Source: Cuniculiplasma sp052315415 (GTDB lineage: Archaea; Thermoplasmatota; Thermoplasmata; Thermoplasmatales; Thermoplasmataceae). Taken from it: a DNA stretch of 64,000 bases. Position numbers and translations under genes: made by a program. The stretch is taken from NCBI GenBank assembly GCA_052315415.1, contig JBLSDH010000007.1:1-64000 (forward strand), read 5' to 3'. The notes beneath the pieces are model-generated. The model had not been told where the DNA came from. It did no database searches and saw only the letters and a list, made by a program, of their open reading frames with translations. Below, piece by piece: positions 18,162 to 26,854 of this stretch. Positions within the stretch are counted from its first letter, which is position 1. Every line of letters starts with the position of its first letter.

Positions 18162-18922
18162 AGTAACATCACCCCAAGTGAATTCATACAGGCAGAGGCA
18201 AGAGGACTTCCCCCTCTGTTGCCATGAACAGTAATGAAAGGTATGCCTGAGCTTGAAAGTTTTTTCTTTGAGTATGCTGCATTCACAAAACCTACTGGGA
18301 ATCCGGCAACAGCACCGGGATATTCACCTCTCTCATCTGCAATTTTCAATATTTCCATAAGTGCAGTTGGTGAGTTTCCCACACAATAGATTGTGTTTCT
18401 AAATTCATTATCGGATGTTAGAAGTATGCCAGCTGCTGATTTTGTGATTCCATGTTTTCTTGATACCTCCTGGATTCCCGGTATATCAAGCACACACTTC
18501 TTTTCATTATTATTGAGGGAATTTGAGTAAATCGCAGAAAGTGACATTCTACTATCACAGATTATTCTACCACCTCTGGATAATACATTGAGGGAAGATT
18601 TCAAAAAATTCTCTGAAAACTCTATGTCGGGAAGTATCGTAAAATCACCAACGGAATGAATCAGCTTTGCAATCATGTACCTGTGCTTTTCAGGTATGTT
18701 TGATATAAACCTGTAAATTCTACCAAAACTGCTCCTCTCTATTTTTTCAGGTTCATTTTCCCAGTCCCCCTCACTCACTGTTTTGTTTACAAATTCACCC
18801 ACTATTTTATGAATAATTTTATCATCCAATTCTTCTTTCAGTTTCTCTGTCATCTTATGGAATAAAGGTCTTTCAGATTTCAGAATCTCTAATACATTTT
18901 CATCAAACTTGTAACTTACCAT
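18137..18922 (-). CDS. cbiC: Cobalt-precorrin-8 methylmutase with an N-terminal extension
   Basis: This enzyme moves the methyl group from C11 to C12, ending ring methylation and giving cobyrinate. The core (about residue 65 on) shows RSSFGRIYRFI, IAKLIHSVGDF, TKSAAGILL, VGNSPTALMEIL, PVGFVNAAYSKK and VHGNRGGSPLASACMN, all family motifs. At 261 residues it is about 50 longer than usual. The extra N-terminal 60 residues are charged and helical, with no recognised domain. It overlaps cobA by 20 nt and cbiH by 25 nt. Confidence 0.9.
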   Translation of the reverse strand: MVSYKFDENVLEILKSERPLFHKMTEKLKEELDDKIIHKIVGEFVNKTVSEGDWENEPEKIERSSFGRIYRFISNIPEKHRYMIAKLIHSVGDFTILPDIEFSENFLKSSLNVLSRGGRIICDSRMSLSAIYSNSLNNNEKKCVLDIPGIQEVSRKHGITKSAAGILLTSDNEFRNTIYCVGNSPTALMEILKIADERGEYPGAVAGFPVGFVNAAYSKKKLSSSGIPFITVHGNRGGSPLASACMNSLGVMLLRQEKYIL

Positions 18923-19649
18923 TTTTTGAGCACCTCATTTTTTCATAATTTTTCACAGAGCCACCAATAAAAATAATACATGGAGTCTTTGGTAAGTAAC
19001 CACTCATCTCTTCCAAATTCTCAAACACAACTATTCTTTCATCATATAGTGAGGCATTTTCAACAATCAGAATTTCATCCACTCCCTTTCCATATTCCCC
19101 CATGATCCTGCAAATATGGTCTAGAAAATGACCGCCCATAAATATGGCACAGGGAATGTCCATTTTTATGGCATTTTCAACGTCCTTCAGGTTAAAAACA
19201 CCATTTTCAAGGGTGGCCGTTATGAGCATGAATGATGATACGTCACCTCTGATGGTTAAAGGTATCCCCGATATGCCTGAAAAATAGAGAAAACTGCTGA
19301 TGCCGGGAATTATCCTCACCTCCATTCCGATTTCAGATGCGAATTTTATATCGTCCCAAATATTGGCAAAAATCCCCGGATCACCATTCTTCACATAGGA
19401 GACATCAATTGAATTTTTATTTCCGTATAAAAGAGTCTCTCTCAATACCTTTTTTCTGGAGCTGTTCTGGACCCCATACTTTCTTCCAGCCCTTACACAT
19501 TTTACATCATTCCCTATTATTCTTTGAATCCTTTCATCTACCAGGTCATCAAGAATGATGATTTTGGAATCCCTTAATATTTTATGTGCCTTGAGGGTTA
19601 GGAGTTCAGGATCTCCAGGGCCACTTCCAATGACATAAAATGTGCTCAT
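18903..19649 (-). CDS. cobA: Uroporphyrinogen-III C-methyltransferase
   Basis: The 248-residue enzyme makes precorrin-2 from uroporphyrinogen III with two SAM. It has FYVIGSGPGDPELLTLKAHK, IIILDDLVDERI with the following VRAGRKYG (usual form VGKR.G), VKNGDPGIFA and VRIIPGISSFLYFSG. It stands between the precorrin-2 dehydrogenase and cbiC and overlaps both, so it is the entry enzyme of this operon. Its product can also feed siroheme or haem routes. Confidence 0.9.
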   Translation of the reverse strand: MSTFYVIGSGPGDPELLTLKAHKILRDSKIIILDDLVDERIQRIIGNDVKCVRAGRKYGVQNSSRKKVLRETLLYGNKNSIDVSYVKNGDPGIFANIWDDIKFASEIGMEVRIIPGISSFLYFSGISGIPLTIRGDVSSFMLITATLENGVFNLKDVENAIKMDIPCAIFMGGHFLDHICRIMGEYGKGVDEILIVENASLYDERIVVFENLEEMSGYLPKTPCIIFIGGSVKNYEKMRCSKNGKLQV

Positions 19650-20293
19650 TCCAAACCACTAAAATTTTTAATTATCCTTTCAAGATTATCCATTGCAGAT
19701 TTTTCATTTCCATTTATCAGGTTAAGGCGTATTTCAGGGTCGGTTGCAATCCTGAACATGGCCAATCTTCTATTCCTCTTATCCCCAACTGCCCTCATTA
19801 TTTTGCTTCGGTTTGAACTTATGAAATCAACCATCAAAATATCTTTCTGATCCAGTATTTTCTGTGAACTTAGGGCAGCCATAATTTTTCTTTTTGTTAT
19901 AACTGTCATTGCTGGTGAGTGTCCTTGAGAGCTGATACCAATGGAAATTTTTCCCCTTTTTATTATTGCACAGAGATTTACCTGGCTTAAATTATTCCTG
20001 TCCGGCACATAGACAAGATTGGAAAATTTTTTTGCATAATGGCTTATCTCAAAGTCAAGTGATTCGTTTTCAGTTGATACGAATGTGAAGTAAGGCCTTT
20101 CACTTTCAATATATTTTTTGAAGGAACCAAGATCAGAGCTTAAAAGAGAAGGATCTTCTGAGAATAAAGGATCGTCTGAGATCATAATGAATCTTTTTGA
20201 TTCTTTTCTAAATGCATCAACCTTCATTGTGAATTCACCACCTCTTCCTATGAAAAGTGTGGTGTTCTCATTCAGCTTAAGATCAACAATCAT
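19646..20293 (-). CDS. Precorrin-2 dehydrogenase (siroheme synthase N-terminal type)
   Basis: This 215-residue protein matches the NAD-dependent module of CysG/Met8/SirC that oxidises precorrin-2 to sirohydrochlorin. A glycine-rich FIGRGGEFTMKVDAFRK stretch stands in the dinucleotide-site position, and VPDRNNLSQVNLCAIIKRGKISIGISSQGHSPAM is the conserved core (read in two parts). It is the first gene of the corrin operon. A TATA-like stretch near 20311-20322 lies about 25 nt before its ATG. Whether it also has chelatase activity, as Met8 does, cannot be told; no separate cobalt chelatase gene is in the window. Confidence 0.85.
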   Translation of the reverse strand: MIVDLKLNENTTLFIGRGGEFTMKVDAFRKESKRFIMISDDPLFSEDPSLLSSDLGSFKKYIESERPYFTFVSTENESLDFEISHYAKKFSNLVYVPDRNNLSQVNLCAIIKRGKISIGISSQGHSPAMTVITKRKIMAALSSQKILDQKDILMVDFISSNRSKIMRAVGDKRNRRLAMFRIATDPEIRLNLINGNEKSAMDNLERIIKNFSGLE

Positions 20294-20364
20294 AGATTGG
20301 TCATGAATGAAGTTTATTTAATATTTATGAAAATATTTTCATTTCTTAAATATTATTTATTTAA

Positions 20365-22383
20365 TTACATAATTTTTTTCAATTTCCTCCCAAGCAAAAG
20401 TGAATTTCCCACAACAGTTACAGAGGACATCCCCATGGCAAAAGATGCGAGTACAGGCAGGATTGTGAAAATGTAAATACCGGTGAAAGGAACAAGTATG
20501 CCCGCCGCTATTGGAATAAGGGCAGAATTGTAAAGGATTGCCCAGATAAGGTTTTGTCTCGCCTTCCTTACGGTGAGCTTAGCGATTTCAATCATATGTG
20601 GAACATGGGAAATTCTATTATCTAAAAGAACAGCATCTGATGACTGTTTGGATATATCCGCACCCGATGATTCAGTCACAGAAAAATCGCTCACTGCCAG
20701 AGCATTTCCGTCATTTAAACCATCACCAACAAATGTCACAAATTCACCATTCTTCTGCATATCCATTATTTTTTTCTCCTTCTGTTCTGGAGTAAGCCCA
20801 CCATATGAACAAGAAATGTTTAGTTTTGAAGCAATCTCTTCAACATTCTTCTGTGAATCACCTGAAAGAATACATGACTTAATCTTCATGGATTTTAATT
20901 TTTCAACAGCATTGTAAGCATCCTCCCTTATGGAATCAAATAGTTTGAAATTAGCACATATTTCATTGTCAACAATCACACTTGTGCCTTCAACACCTCT
21001 CACTATTTTTATAGATCTTTCACCAATTCTTGCATAAACTCCCTGTCCTGGCATCTCATAAAATTCATCCACATTCCTTGATTCTATGCCTCTTTCCTCA
21101 CAGAATTTAGTTATGGCAATTCCTACTGGATGTTTGGAGTGTTTCTCCGCTGCATACACATACTCTAGAATTTCACGTTCCTGTCCTTTTTTCACCGTAA
21201 AGGATTCAACAGACATTTGTCCTGTTGTCAGTGTTCCAGTCTTGTCAAAGCACACAACGGTTGTTTTTGCCAGCCTTTCAAGTCCGTTGGGATTTGCCAG
21301 AAGTATTCCGTTTTCAAAAAAATTATTGGAGGAAACAAGCATTGTTATGGGTGCAGCAAGCCCAATTGCACATGGACATGCTATGACTATAACTGAGATG
21401 AATGAAAGAACACCGGTTGACAAAGCCTGTGATGCATTTAACAATGAAAGGTAGAAATACCAGAATGTACCTGTTGAAACCCCTATTATGAGAACAATGG
21501 GTACAAATACGGAGGAGAATAGATCTCCAATTCCAGAAATTTTTAGCCTTGCTGATGTGGCCATTTTAATTGACTGGAAAATTCTGAAAGCAGTGGAATT
21601 AGTTCCAGCATTCTCTGATTTTATCTTCAGATATCCGTTCAAATTTATGTATCCGGATCTCACATGGTCACCTTTTGTTAAAGTAACCGGTATTATCTCA
21701 CCCGTAAGTGCTGAAGTATCCACATCGCTCTTTCCATCAATAATCTCTCCATCCACAGGAATGGAATCTCCAGGTGAGCACTGGATTATGTCACCCGCCC
21801 TCACGGATTCTATTGGTATCTGAATAATCTCATCACCTTCTGTTTTTGTGACAAAATCCGGCATCATCATTTCCAGAGATCTTGATGTTCTCCCAATTCT
21901 TCTTTTGCTTACTGCTTCCGCCAGATTGCCTGTTAAAATCATGGTCACAATGAAACAAGCTGAATCAAAATATGTTATGCCTTCATAAATTCCAGTGAAT
22001 ATACTCAAAAGTGAAAATGAAAAAGCCGACAGGCTTCCCATTGCAACCAACAGGTCCATATTGGGGGACATGTTATTAACGGACTGATAGGCGCCCTTAA
22101 TGAATTGTGATCCGCAGTAGAATATAACTGGTATTGAAATAATCATCTCAGAAAAATATTCAAATTCAATACTTTCCATATGAATATAGGTTAATAATAT
22201 CACAATTATGGACAGTGGCCACGCAATTGCAAGTTTTTTCTTAAGAAGTGCCGTCTCTTTTTCCGGTTGAAGAAATGATTCCCTGCAAGAGGTGGAACAG
22301 AAATAAAAACGCTGTCCATCATCATCTGCAAATATTCTGGAGTCTTCGTTTACATGCATCCCGCATACGGGGTCCACAGGCAT
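20365..22383 (-). CDS. copA: Copper-translocating P1B-type ATPase with N-terminal YHS domain
   Basis: The 672-residue pump exports copper ions at the cost of ATP. It opens with a YHS metal-binding domain (PVDPVCGMHV, then YFCSTSC) in place of the common heavy-metal-associated domain. Next come membrane helices, the actuator domain with ALTGEIIPV, the intramembrane CPC motif (IACPCAIGLAAP), the phosphorylated aspartate in CFDKTGTLTTG, KHPVGIAI, and FVGDGLNDGNAL. The CPC motif favours Cu(I), hence the symbol. Its ATG is 6 nt from the stop of the small YHS gene, and the divergent HTH-TRASH gene probably controls both. Confidence 0.9.
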   Translation of the reverse strand: MPVDPVCGMHVNEDSRIFADDDGQRFYFCSTSCRESFLQPEKETALLKKKLAIAWPLSIIVILLTYIHMESIEFEYFSEMIISIPVIFYCGSQFIKGAYQSVNNMSPNMDLLVAMGSLSAFSFSLLSIFTGIYEGITYFDSACFIVTMILTGNLAEAVSKRRIGRTSRSLEMMMPDFVTKTEGDEIIQIPIESVRAGDIIQCSPGDSIPVDGEIIDGKSDVDTSALTGEIIPVTLTKGDHVRSGYINLNGYLKIKSENAGTNSTAFRIFQSIKMATSARLKISGIGDLFSSVFVPIVLIIGVSTGTFWYFYLSLLNASQALSTGVLSFISVIVIACPCAIGLAAPITMLVSSNNFFENGILLANPNGLERLAKTTVVCFDKTGTLTTGQMSVESFTVKKGQEREILEYVYAAEKHSKHPVGIAITKFCEERGIESRNVDEFYEMPGQGVYARIGERSIKIVRGVEGTSVIVDNEICANFKLFDSIREDAYNAVEKLKSMKIKSCILSGDSQKNVEEIASKLNISCSYGGLTPEQKEKKIMDMQKNGEFVTFVGDGLNDGNALAVSDFSVTESSGADISKQSSDAVLLDNRISHVPHMIEIAKLTVRKARQNLIWAILYNSALIPIAAGILVPFTGIYIFTILPVLASFAMGMSSVTVVGNSLLLGRKLKKIM

Positions 22384-22389
22384 ACTTTC

Positions 22390-22530
22390 TTACCTTGTGT
22401 ATTTGATGGGATTTTTGATGAACGTTTCCTTGCAGTGATCGCAGCAAAAATAGTATTTCTTGCCCTCATATTCCCACATTATGGCACTCTTTTCATTAAC
22501 TTTCATTCCACAAACAGGATCTATCGCCAT
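22390..22530 (-). CDS. Small YHS-domain protein (probable copper chaperone)
   Basis: A 46-codon frame encodes essentially one YHS domain: AIDPVCGMKVNEKSA, then KKYYFCCDHCKETFI. Metal-binding cysteines are in PVCGM and in CCDHC. It resembles the N-terminal domain of the ATPase encoded 6 nt downstream, as if the same module were made both attached and free. A chaperone role is inferred from that arrangement and from the regulator-chaperone-pump layout described in acidophilic archaea such as Ferroplasma. The ATG at 22530 faces the divergent regulator gene. Confidence 0.85.
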   Translation of the reverse strand: MAIDPVCGMKVNEKSAIMWEYEGKKYYFCCDHCKETFIKNPIKYTR

Positions 22531-22604
22531 GAAACAGTATTGGGTCATGGCATTTGTATTTATTTTGTAAAAAATGTTATGATTTTTAATAAAATATGTA
22601 AATC

Positions 22605-23114
22605 ATGTCAACAAAAATATTGAATCTGGAATACAAGATACTTAAATTACTGAAGAAAAATTCAAGGATAAGCATAAGTGACATTAGTGAAAATACGGGT
22701 GCTGACAGACGGCTAATATCCAGACTGCTTAAAGATCTTGAGAGGAAGGAAATAGTCTGCTACACTGCAATTCTGAAAAAGGAAACGGAGAGACTTGCAC
22801 TTGTTACATTTGAGGGCTATGAAGGAAACAGGGATTTTTTTATAGAAAGTTTCAGACTTCTTGATGGAAAGGAATGTGCCCTGATCCCGGTTGATGACAT
22901 TTACAGATTTGAAAACTGCAGAATCAGTATGATACAGATCATTAAGGAAAGGATTGTGAATCATGATTTTGCACCAAGGACTTCACAGGTATGTGAATAT
23001 TGTGGAAATGAAATTACAAATAATCCAGTCACCTTTATTTTCAGAAACAGGGAACATACAGTATGCTGCAATAATTGCCAGAGAGATCTTATGAGAATAC
23101 TTGAAAAATCATAA
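22605..23114 (+). CDS. Metal-responsive transcription regulator (Lrp-type HTH plus TRASH domain)
   Basis: In this 169-residue protein residues 6-60 form a winged helix of Lrp/AsnC type (EYKILKLLKKNSRISISDIS, RRLISRLLKDLERK). The C-terminus is a TRASH metal-binding domain, CEYCGNEI to CCNNCQRDL. Proteins of this design (CopT/CopR of Sulfolobus, CopY of Ferroplasma) sense copper and control the neighbouring pump. The gene is divergent from the YHS/ATPase pair with only 74 nt between starts. A TATA-like sequence lies about 22 nt before the ATG. Confidence 0.88.
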   Translation: MSTKILNLEYKILKLLKKNSRISISDISENTGADRRLISRLLKDLERKEIVCYTAILKKETERLALVTFEGYEGNRDFFIESFRLLDGKECALIPVDDIYRFENCRISMIQIIKERIVNHDFAPRTSQVCEYCGNEITNNPVTFIFRNREHTVCCNNCQRDLMRILEKS

Positions 23115-23567
23115 TACATCCTGTTTAAGCAGCTCATTTATTTTTGAGCCCTTATCCACAAAGATTGCTATGAATCCCACCACTATTATGTAAATCCAAG
23201 TACCAACTGAAAATATCCTGCCAAAGGAATAGTTAGCAAACTGGACATGACCTGCAAGTACAGAATACGTTACAGGTGGAAGTGCTATCAATCCTGAAAC
23301 AAAGTATATTGAGATATTCAGTAGTGTGAAAAGTATGGCTGGAAGATACCAAATTCTCAGTCCAAGAAGAAAAACTATACCTATTACAATGAATGCAGAC
23401 ACCTCAATTTCAAGCCAGAATGTCACCAAAGGGTATTGTGCAGGTGAGGCATACAGGTGTGCAGCAGCATCCAGGAGTGAACAGACAACAAGTGTGAATC
23501 TCATAATTTTTATCTTGCTGTATCCTCCTGTTAAACTATCCAGCACTTTTTTAACGTTTTGATTCAC
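23109..23567 (-). CDS. Four-helix membrane protein of unknown function
   Basis: This 152-residue protein has hydrophobic segments near residues 22-40, 49-70, 73-95 and 120-143. The sequence includes LDAAAHLYASPAQYP in the first external loop. I do not recognise the family. Its last bases overlap the end of the convergent metal regulator gene, but nothing links it to copper. The single gene is followed downstream by an oxidoreductase gene on the same strand, 55 nt away across its own promoter region. Confidence 0.6.
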   Translation of the reverse strand: MNQNVKKVLDSLTGGYSKIKIMRFTLVVCSLLDAAAHLYASPAQYPLVTFWLEIEVSAFIVIGIVFLLGLRIWYLPAILFTLLNISIYFVSGLIALPPVTYSVLAGHVQFANYSFGRIFSVGTWIYIIVVGFIAIFVDKGSKINELLKQDVL

Positions 23568-23622
23568 AATAAATAAGTTATTTAATAAAAATAAATATTT
23601 TCATGGGTATTCAATAAATTTT

Positions 23623-24816
23623 TCAATATATTGTTCCTATGTCATCATAAAGACTTTTTATTGTATTTCCTGTTACAAATCTTTTCAGGGAGAATATGCG
23701 CCAGTCAAACATTGAATTTTCAGGATCCTTCCCAGTTACCATATCAAATACGATCTTTCCTATTGCCGGTGATAATTTGAATCCATGTCCGCTGAATCCT
23801 GCGCATATAAAACAGTTTTCCAGGCCTGTATTTTCAAGGGAATCAATGATTGGCTGACCATCTGGTGTCATGTCATAATACCCTCTTATGGTGTCTATGA
23901 TGGTACCCTTTCCCAGATCTGGCAGTCTGTTTATTGCCAAGCCAAGATATTCCATAATCTCTTCCTGATCCATCCTTTCATTCAATGGCTCAAAAACATC
24001 ATAGCTTTTTCTGTCAAGAGAAGGATCAATGGATCCTATTACTATCATAGATTCACCTTCCATCTTGTAATAAAGACGGTTTGGCGGATCCCAAAGTGTT
24101 GGTTTCATACCCTTCATTTCCTTTGGCCTTCTGAGATATATGATTCCATGTACAGATGCATGAATGGGAGGCAGGTAAATCCTTTTGATGCCTGAATTCT
24201 CCAGCAGGCGGTTTGTCCAAACATTTGTTGCAATTATTACCTTGTTACCTGTTACCGATTTGCCACCTGAAAGTGTTACATTTACTACCCCATTTGCACT
24301 CTCAATCTTTACTGCCTCTCCATACATAATGGAGCAGCCGGATGCTTTAGCACCATCCATGAAAGCATTTGTTGTGGCCACAGGATCTGCATATCCACTC
24401 TCCGGCTCATATAATAAAAGGTCAAATTTGTCTGTGTTAATATTTCCATATTTTTCCACAAGGAACTGTTTGTCCACGATTCTTTCGTCCACACCTATGG
24501 ATTTTAGCATCTCCATATTTTTCAGTGCAATATCGGCATCCCTGCCACTGAAGGGGAACACCATACCATTTTTTGTGTATTTTGTGAAACCTGTAGAATC
24601 GTAATGTTGAAAGCTCTTCAATGAGTATAGAGCCATTCTCGCCACCGTTTCGTTGGAATAGTGTGTTCTCACAAGTGCACTTGATTTTCCCGTATTACCG
24701 CTTGCCACGGTTCTCCACTCAATCAGACAAACTTTGTGCCCCTCCCTTGTCAGGTGGAAAGCTATGCTCGCCCCCATCACCCCTCCACCTATAATAATGT
24801 ATTGAAAATCAACCAT
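23623..24816 (-). CDS. FAD-dependent amine/amino-acid oxidoreductase (DAO family, sarcosine-oxidase-like)
   Basis: The 397-residue flavoenzyme opens with the dinucleotide-binding fold FQYIIIGGGVMGASIAFHLT and SGNTGKSSALVRTHYSNE. The central EPESGYADPVATTNAF and the C-terminal GYYDMTPDGQPIID and FICAGFSGHGFKLSPAIGK are DAO-family motifs. Relatives oxidise N-methyl amino acids, glycine or proline, with oxygen or another acceptor. The substrate cannot be fixed from sequence. It is divergent from a phosphoesterase gene and appears to be transcribed alone. Confidence 0.85.
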   Translation of the reverse strand: MVDFQYIIIGGGVMGASIAFHLTREGHKVCLIEWRTVASGNTGKSSALVRTHYSNETVARMALYSLKSFQHYDSTGFTKYTKNGMVFPFSGRDADIALKNMEMLKSIGVDERIVDKQFLVEKYGNINTDKFDLLLYEPESGYADPVATTNAFMDGAKASGCSIMYGEAVKIESANGVVNVTLSGGKSVTGNKVIIATNVWTNRLLENSGIKRIYLPPIHASVHGIIYLRRPKEMKGMKPTLWDPPNRLYYKMEGESMIVIGSIDPSLDRKSYDVFEPLNERMDQEEIMEYLGLAINRLPDLGKGTIIDTIRGYYDMTPDGQPIIDSLENTGLENCFICAGFSGHGFKLSPAIGKIVFDMVTGKDPENSMFDWRIFSLKRFVTGNTIKSLYDDIGTIY

Positions 24817-24916
24817 TATGATCAGCCATTTATGATCAGTACTTTTTTAATATTTTTTCCTATTTATTAATAATTGGTGAGGAAAAGCTAATATTTATAG
24901 AAAAATTGTTTCAATA

Positions 24917-25609
24917 ATGAAATTTCTAGTCACTTCTGATATTCATGGACAGAAAAAAGTGGCCAGTTTCATTCTGAAAGTTGCCCAGACCTATGAATTT
25001 GATGTAATTATAATTGGAGGAGACATTGCAGGGTGGAAGGATCATGATTCAGTTTTCACGGTATTTGATATGCTTAAGGATTTCACAGGCATCACAATTT
25101 GCGTTCCTGGAAACAGTGATCTTCCTGATTACATTGACATTTCAAAAAATTATGAAAATATAATCATGTTACATGGAACGGATAAAAAGTTTAAAAATGT
25201 CATATTTTCAGGTACAGGGGGTATGCAGACTGGTACGGATCATGGTTCATTTTTCTCTCTGAGTGAGAATCAGCTGTACAATCTTTCAATGATGGCAATG
25301 AAAAAGGAAAATGGCTGTTATAACATTTCAATAAGCCATGTGCCTCCCTATGGAGTCCTTGACTACACCAGGAACGGTGATCATGCAGGATCTGTCGGCA
25401 TACTCAGATTCATAAGGAATGCAAGCCCAGAAGTCCACGTTTGCGGCCACATACATGAGAACCCAGGAATTTCATTGATTGGCAATACTCAGGTGGTTAA
25501 TCCAGGCAACATGAAGGTTAACGATAAAATATTCTACATCCGGGTTGAAAAAGGAATTCATGCAGGATACATTAAATATGGCGAATATGATAAATTAAAG
25601 GAAATATGA
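24917..25609 (+). CDS. Calcineurin-like metallophosphoesterase
   Basis: The 230-residue protein has all five metal motifs of the family: TSDIHGQ, IGGDIAGW, VPGNSDLPD, ISHVPPYG and VCGHIHENPG. It would hydrolyse a phosphomonoester or diester with a two-metal centre. A TATA-like box (24892-24900) lies about 20 nt before the ATG, so the transcript is probably leaderless. The next gene, an MBL-fold hydrolase, starts 24 nt later and may share the transcript. The substrate is unknown. Confidence 0.88.
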   Translation: MKFLVTSDIHGQKKVASFILKVAQTYEFDVIIIGGDIAGWKDHDSVFTVFDMLKDFTGITICVPGNSDLPDYIDISKNYENIIMLHGTDKKFKNVIFSGTGGMQTGTDHGSFFSLSENQLYNLSMMAMKKENGCYNISISHVPPYGVLDYTRNGDHAGSVGILRFIRNASPEVHVCGHIHENPGISLIGNTQVVNPGNMKVNDKIFYIRVEKGIHAGYIKYGEYDKLKEI

Positions 25610-25633
25610 TATGGAGAATTTAAATGATGTTAT

Positions 25634-26422
25634 ATGGTTGTTGAAACTGAATCCATTGATGTGGTAATTGATGGAAAATTCTCACTTGATTCAGGAGCTT
25701 TGTTTGGAACAACCCCTTACAATGTATGGTCTAAGTATTTCAACGAAAAGGAAAACAGGAGAATAGATCTTAATGCAAAGGCATTCATAATCCAGGAGGA
25801 TGAAAAATATTATTCAGTGGACTCAGGTATTGGTGATCCCGGGCCATATTTTGATAAATGGTTTGAAGTACGTACAAACAATGGTCTGAAGTCATATTTG
25901 AAAAAAATGAATATAGGGGTGTTTGAAACAGTATTCTACACGCATCTGCATTTTGATCACATGGGGTATCTTTCCCAATCAAGCATAGGAAAGTCATCGA
26001 TGGCCTCAATAGAGGAGATTAATGAGTTGAGGGCGCCATCCGTGCTTTCACAGAACAGTTATGTGAGGGATTTCAAAATGTCTGAAACAACACTTAGGCC
26101 ATTCTTCAGTGAATACAGGGAGGGAAATTTTCATTTAATTAAGTGTGGAGGACACACAGCAGGAAGTACCGTAATATTCTATGAAGGTAGAAAGAACAGG
26201 ATAATTTTTCCAGGGGATCTTATTCCAACATCCCTTCATCTGAAGCCGAACAGAATAACTGCAATAGACCAGTATCCGGTGACATCATACGAATTAAAAA
26301 AAGATATTATAAAAAAGGCCATAAATGAAAATTTTATGATTGCTTTTTGCCACGATCCAGATGTTAGTTTATGCACTCTAAATGGAGATTTTGAAAATCC
26401 AGGTTTTCAAAAGGTGTTTTGA
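25634..26422 (+). CDS. Metallo-beta-lactamase fold hydrolase
   Basis: The 262-residue protein carries the metal motif THLHFDHMGY (HxHxDH), the histidine of KCGGHTAGSTV, the bridging aspartate of FPGDLIPTS and a C-terminal histidine in FCHDPDV. It is closest in layout to lactonase- or glyoxalase-II-like members, whose substrates vary widely. It lies 24 nt after the metallophosphoesterase gene on the same strand. Confidence 0.85.
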   Translation: MVVETESIDVVIDGKFSLDSGALFGTTPYNVWSKYFNEKENRRIDLNAKAFIIQEDEKYYSVDSGIGDPGPYFDKWFEVRTNNGLKSYLKKMNIGVFETVFYTHLHFDHMGYLSQSSIGKSSMASIEEINELRAPSVLSQNSYVRDFKMSETTLRPFFSEYREGNFHLIKCGGHTAGSTVIFYEGRKNRIIFPGDLIPTSLHLKPNRITAIDQYPVTSYELKKDIIKKAINENFMIAFCHDPDVSLCTLNGDFENPGFQKVF

Positions 26423-26566
26423 TCCATTGAAAATTGAAAGGATAATATGACATTTTAATTAATAAAATTTTTATTGAGAAAATTATGAAATTAATTGAAA
26501 TTATTTTCAAAAAATTTATTTAATTTTTGAAATTAACCATACTGTAGTTTAAGGTGTAAAAAGGGA

Positions 26567-26851
26567 ATGAATATAAGGAGACTCATACTTGATGTTGATA
26601 AGGGTCTTAACAGGCCAACTCTTGTTGAACTTGCAAGAATAATAAGTTCAGTGAGAGGTGTTGAAGGTGTGAATATAAGCGTAACAGACATGGATATGGA
26701 AACCATGGGCACAAACATTACCATTGAAGGTAACAACATTGATTACGATGAGATAATCAGGCAGATTGAGGACAGCGGGGCCGTTGTACACTCAGTGGAT
26801 GAGATAGCTGCAGGCTCAAAACTCATAGAAAACATAAGAAGAGATCAGTGA
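26567..26851 (+). CDS. DUF211-family protein
   Basis: This 94-residue protein matches the archaeal DUF211 family: MNIRRLILDVDKGLNRPT, GVEGVNISVTDMDMETMG and a final DSGAVVHSVDEIAAG. The fold is ferredoxin-like and the biochemical role is not established. It is followed 3 nt later by a VIT-like membrane protein and then a large membrane protein, so the three form one operon. The 144 nt upstream are very AT-rich and hold no gene. Confidence 0.85.
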   Translation: MNIRRLILDVDKGLNRPTLVELARIISSVRGVEGVNISVTDMDMETMGTNITIEGNNIDYDEIIRQIEDSGAVVHSVDEIAAGSKLIENIRRDQ

Positions 26852-26854
26852 TTA

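Noticed and set aside
20294..20364. Cobalamin riboswitch before the corrin operon
   Set aside because: The gap is only 71 nt with a TATA-like box about 25 nt from the start, leaving no room for such a structure. The transcript appears leaderless.
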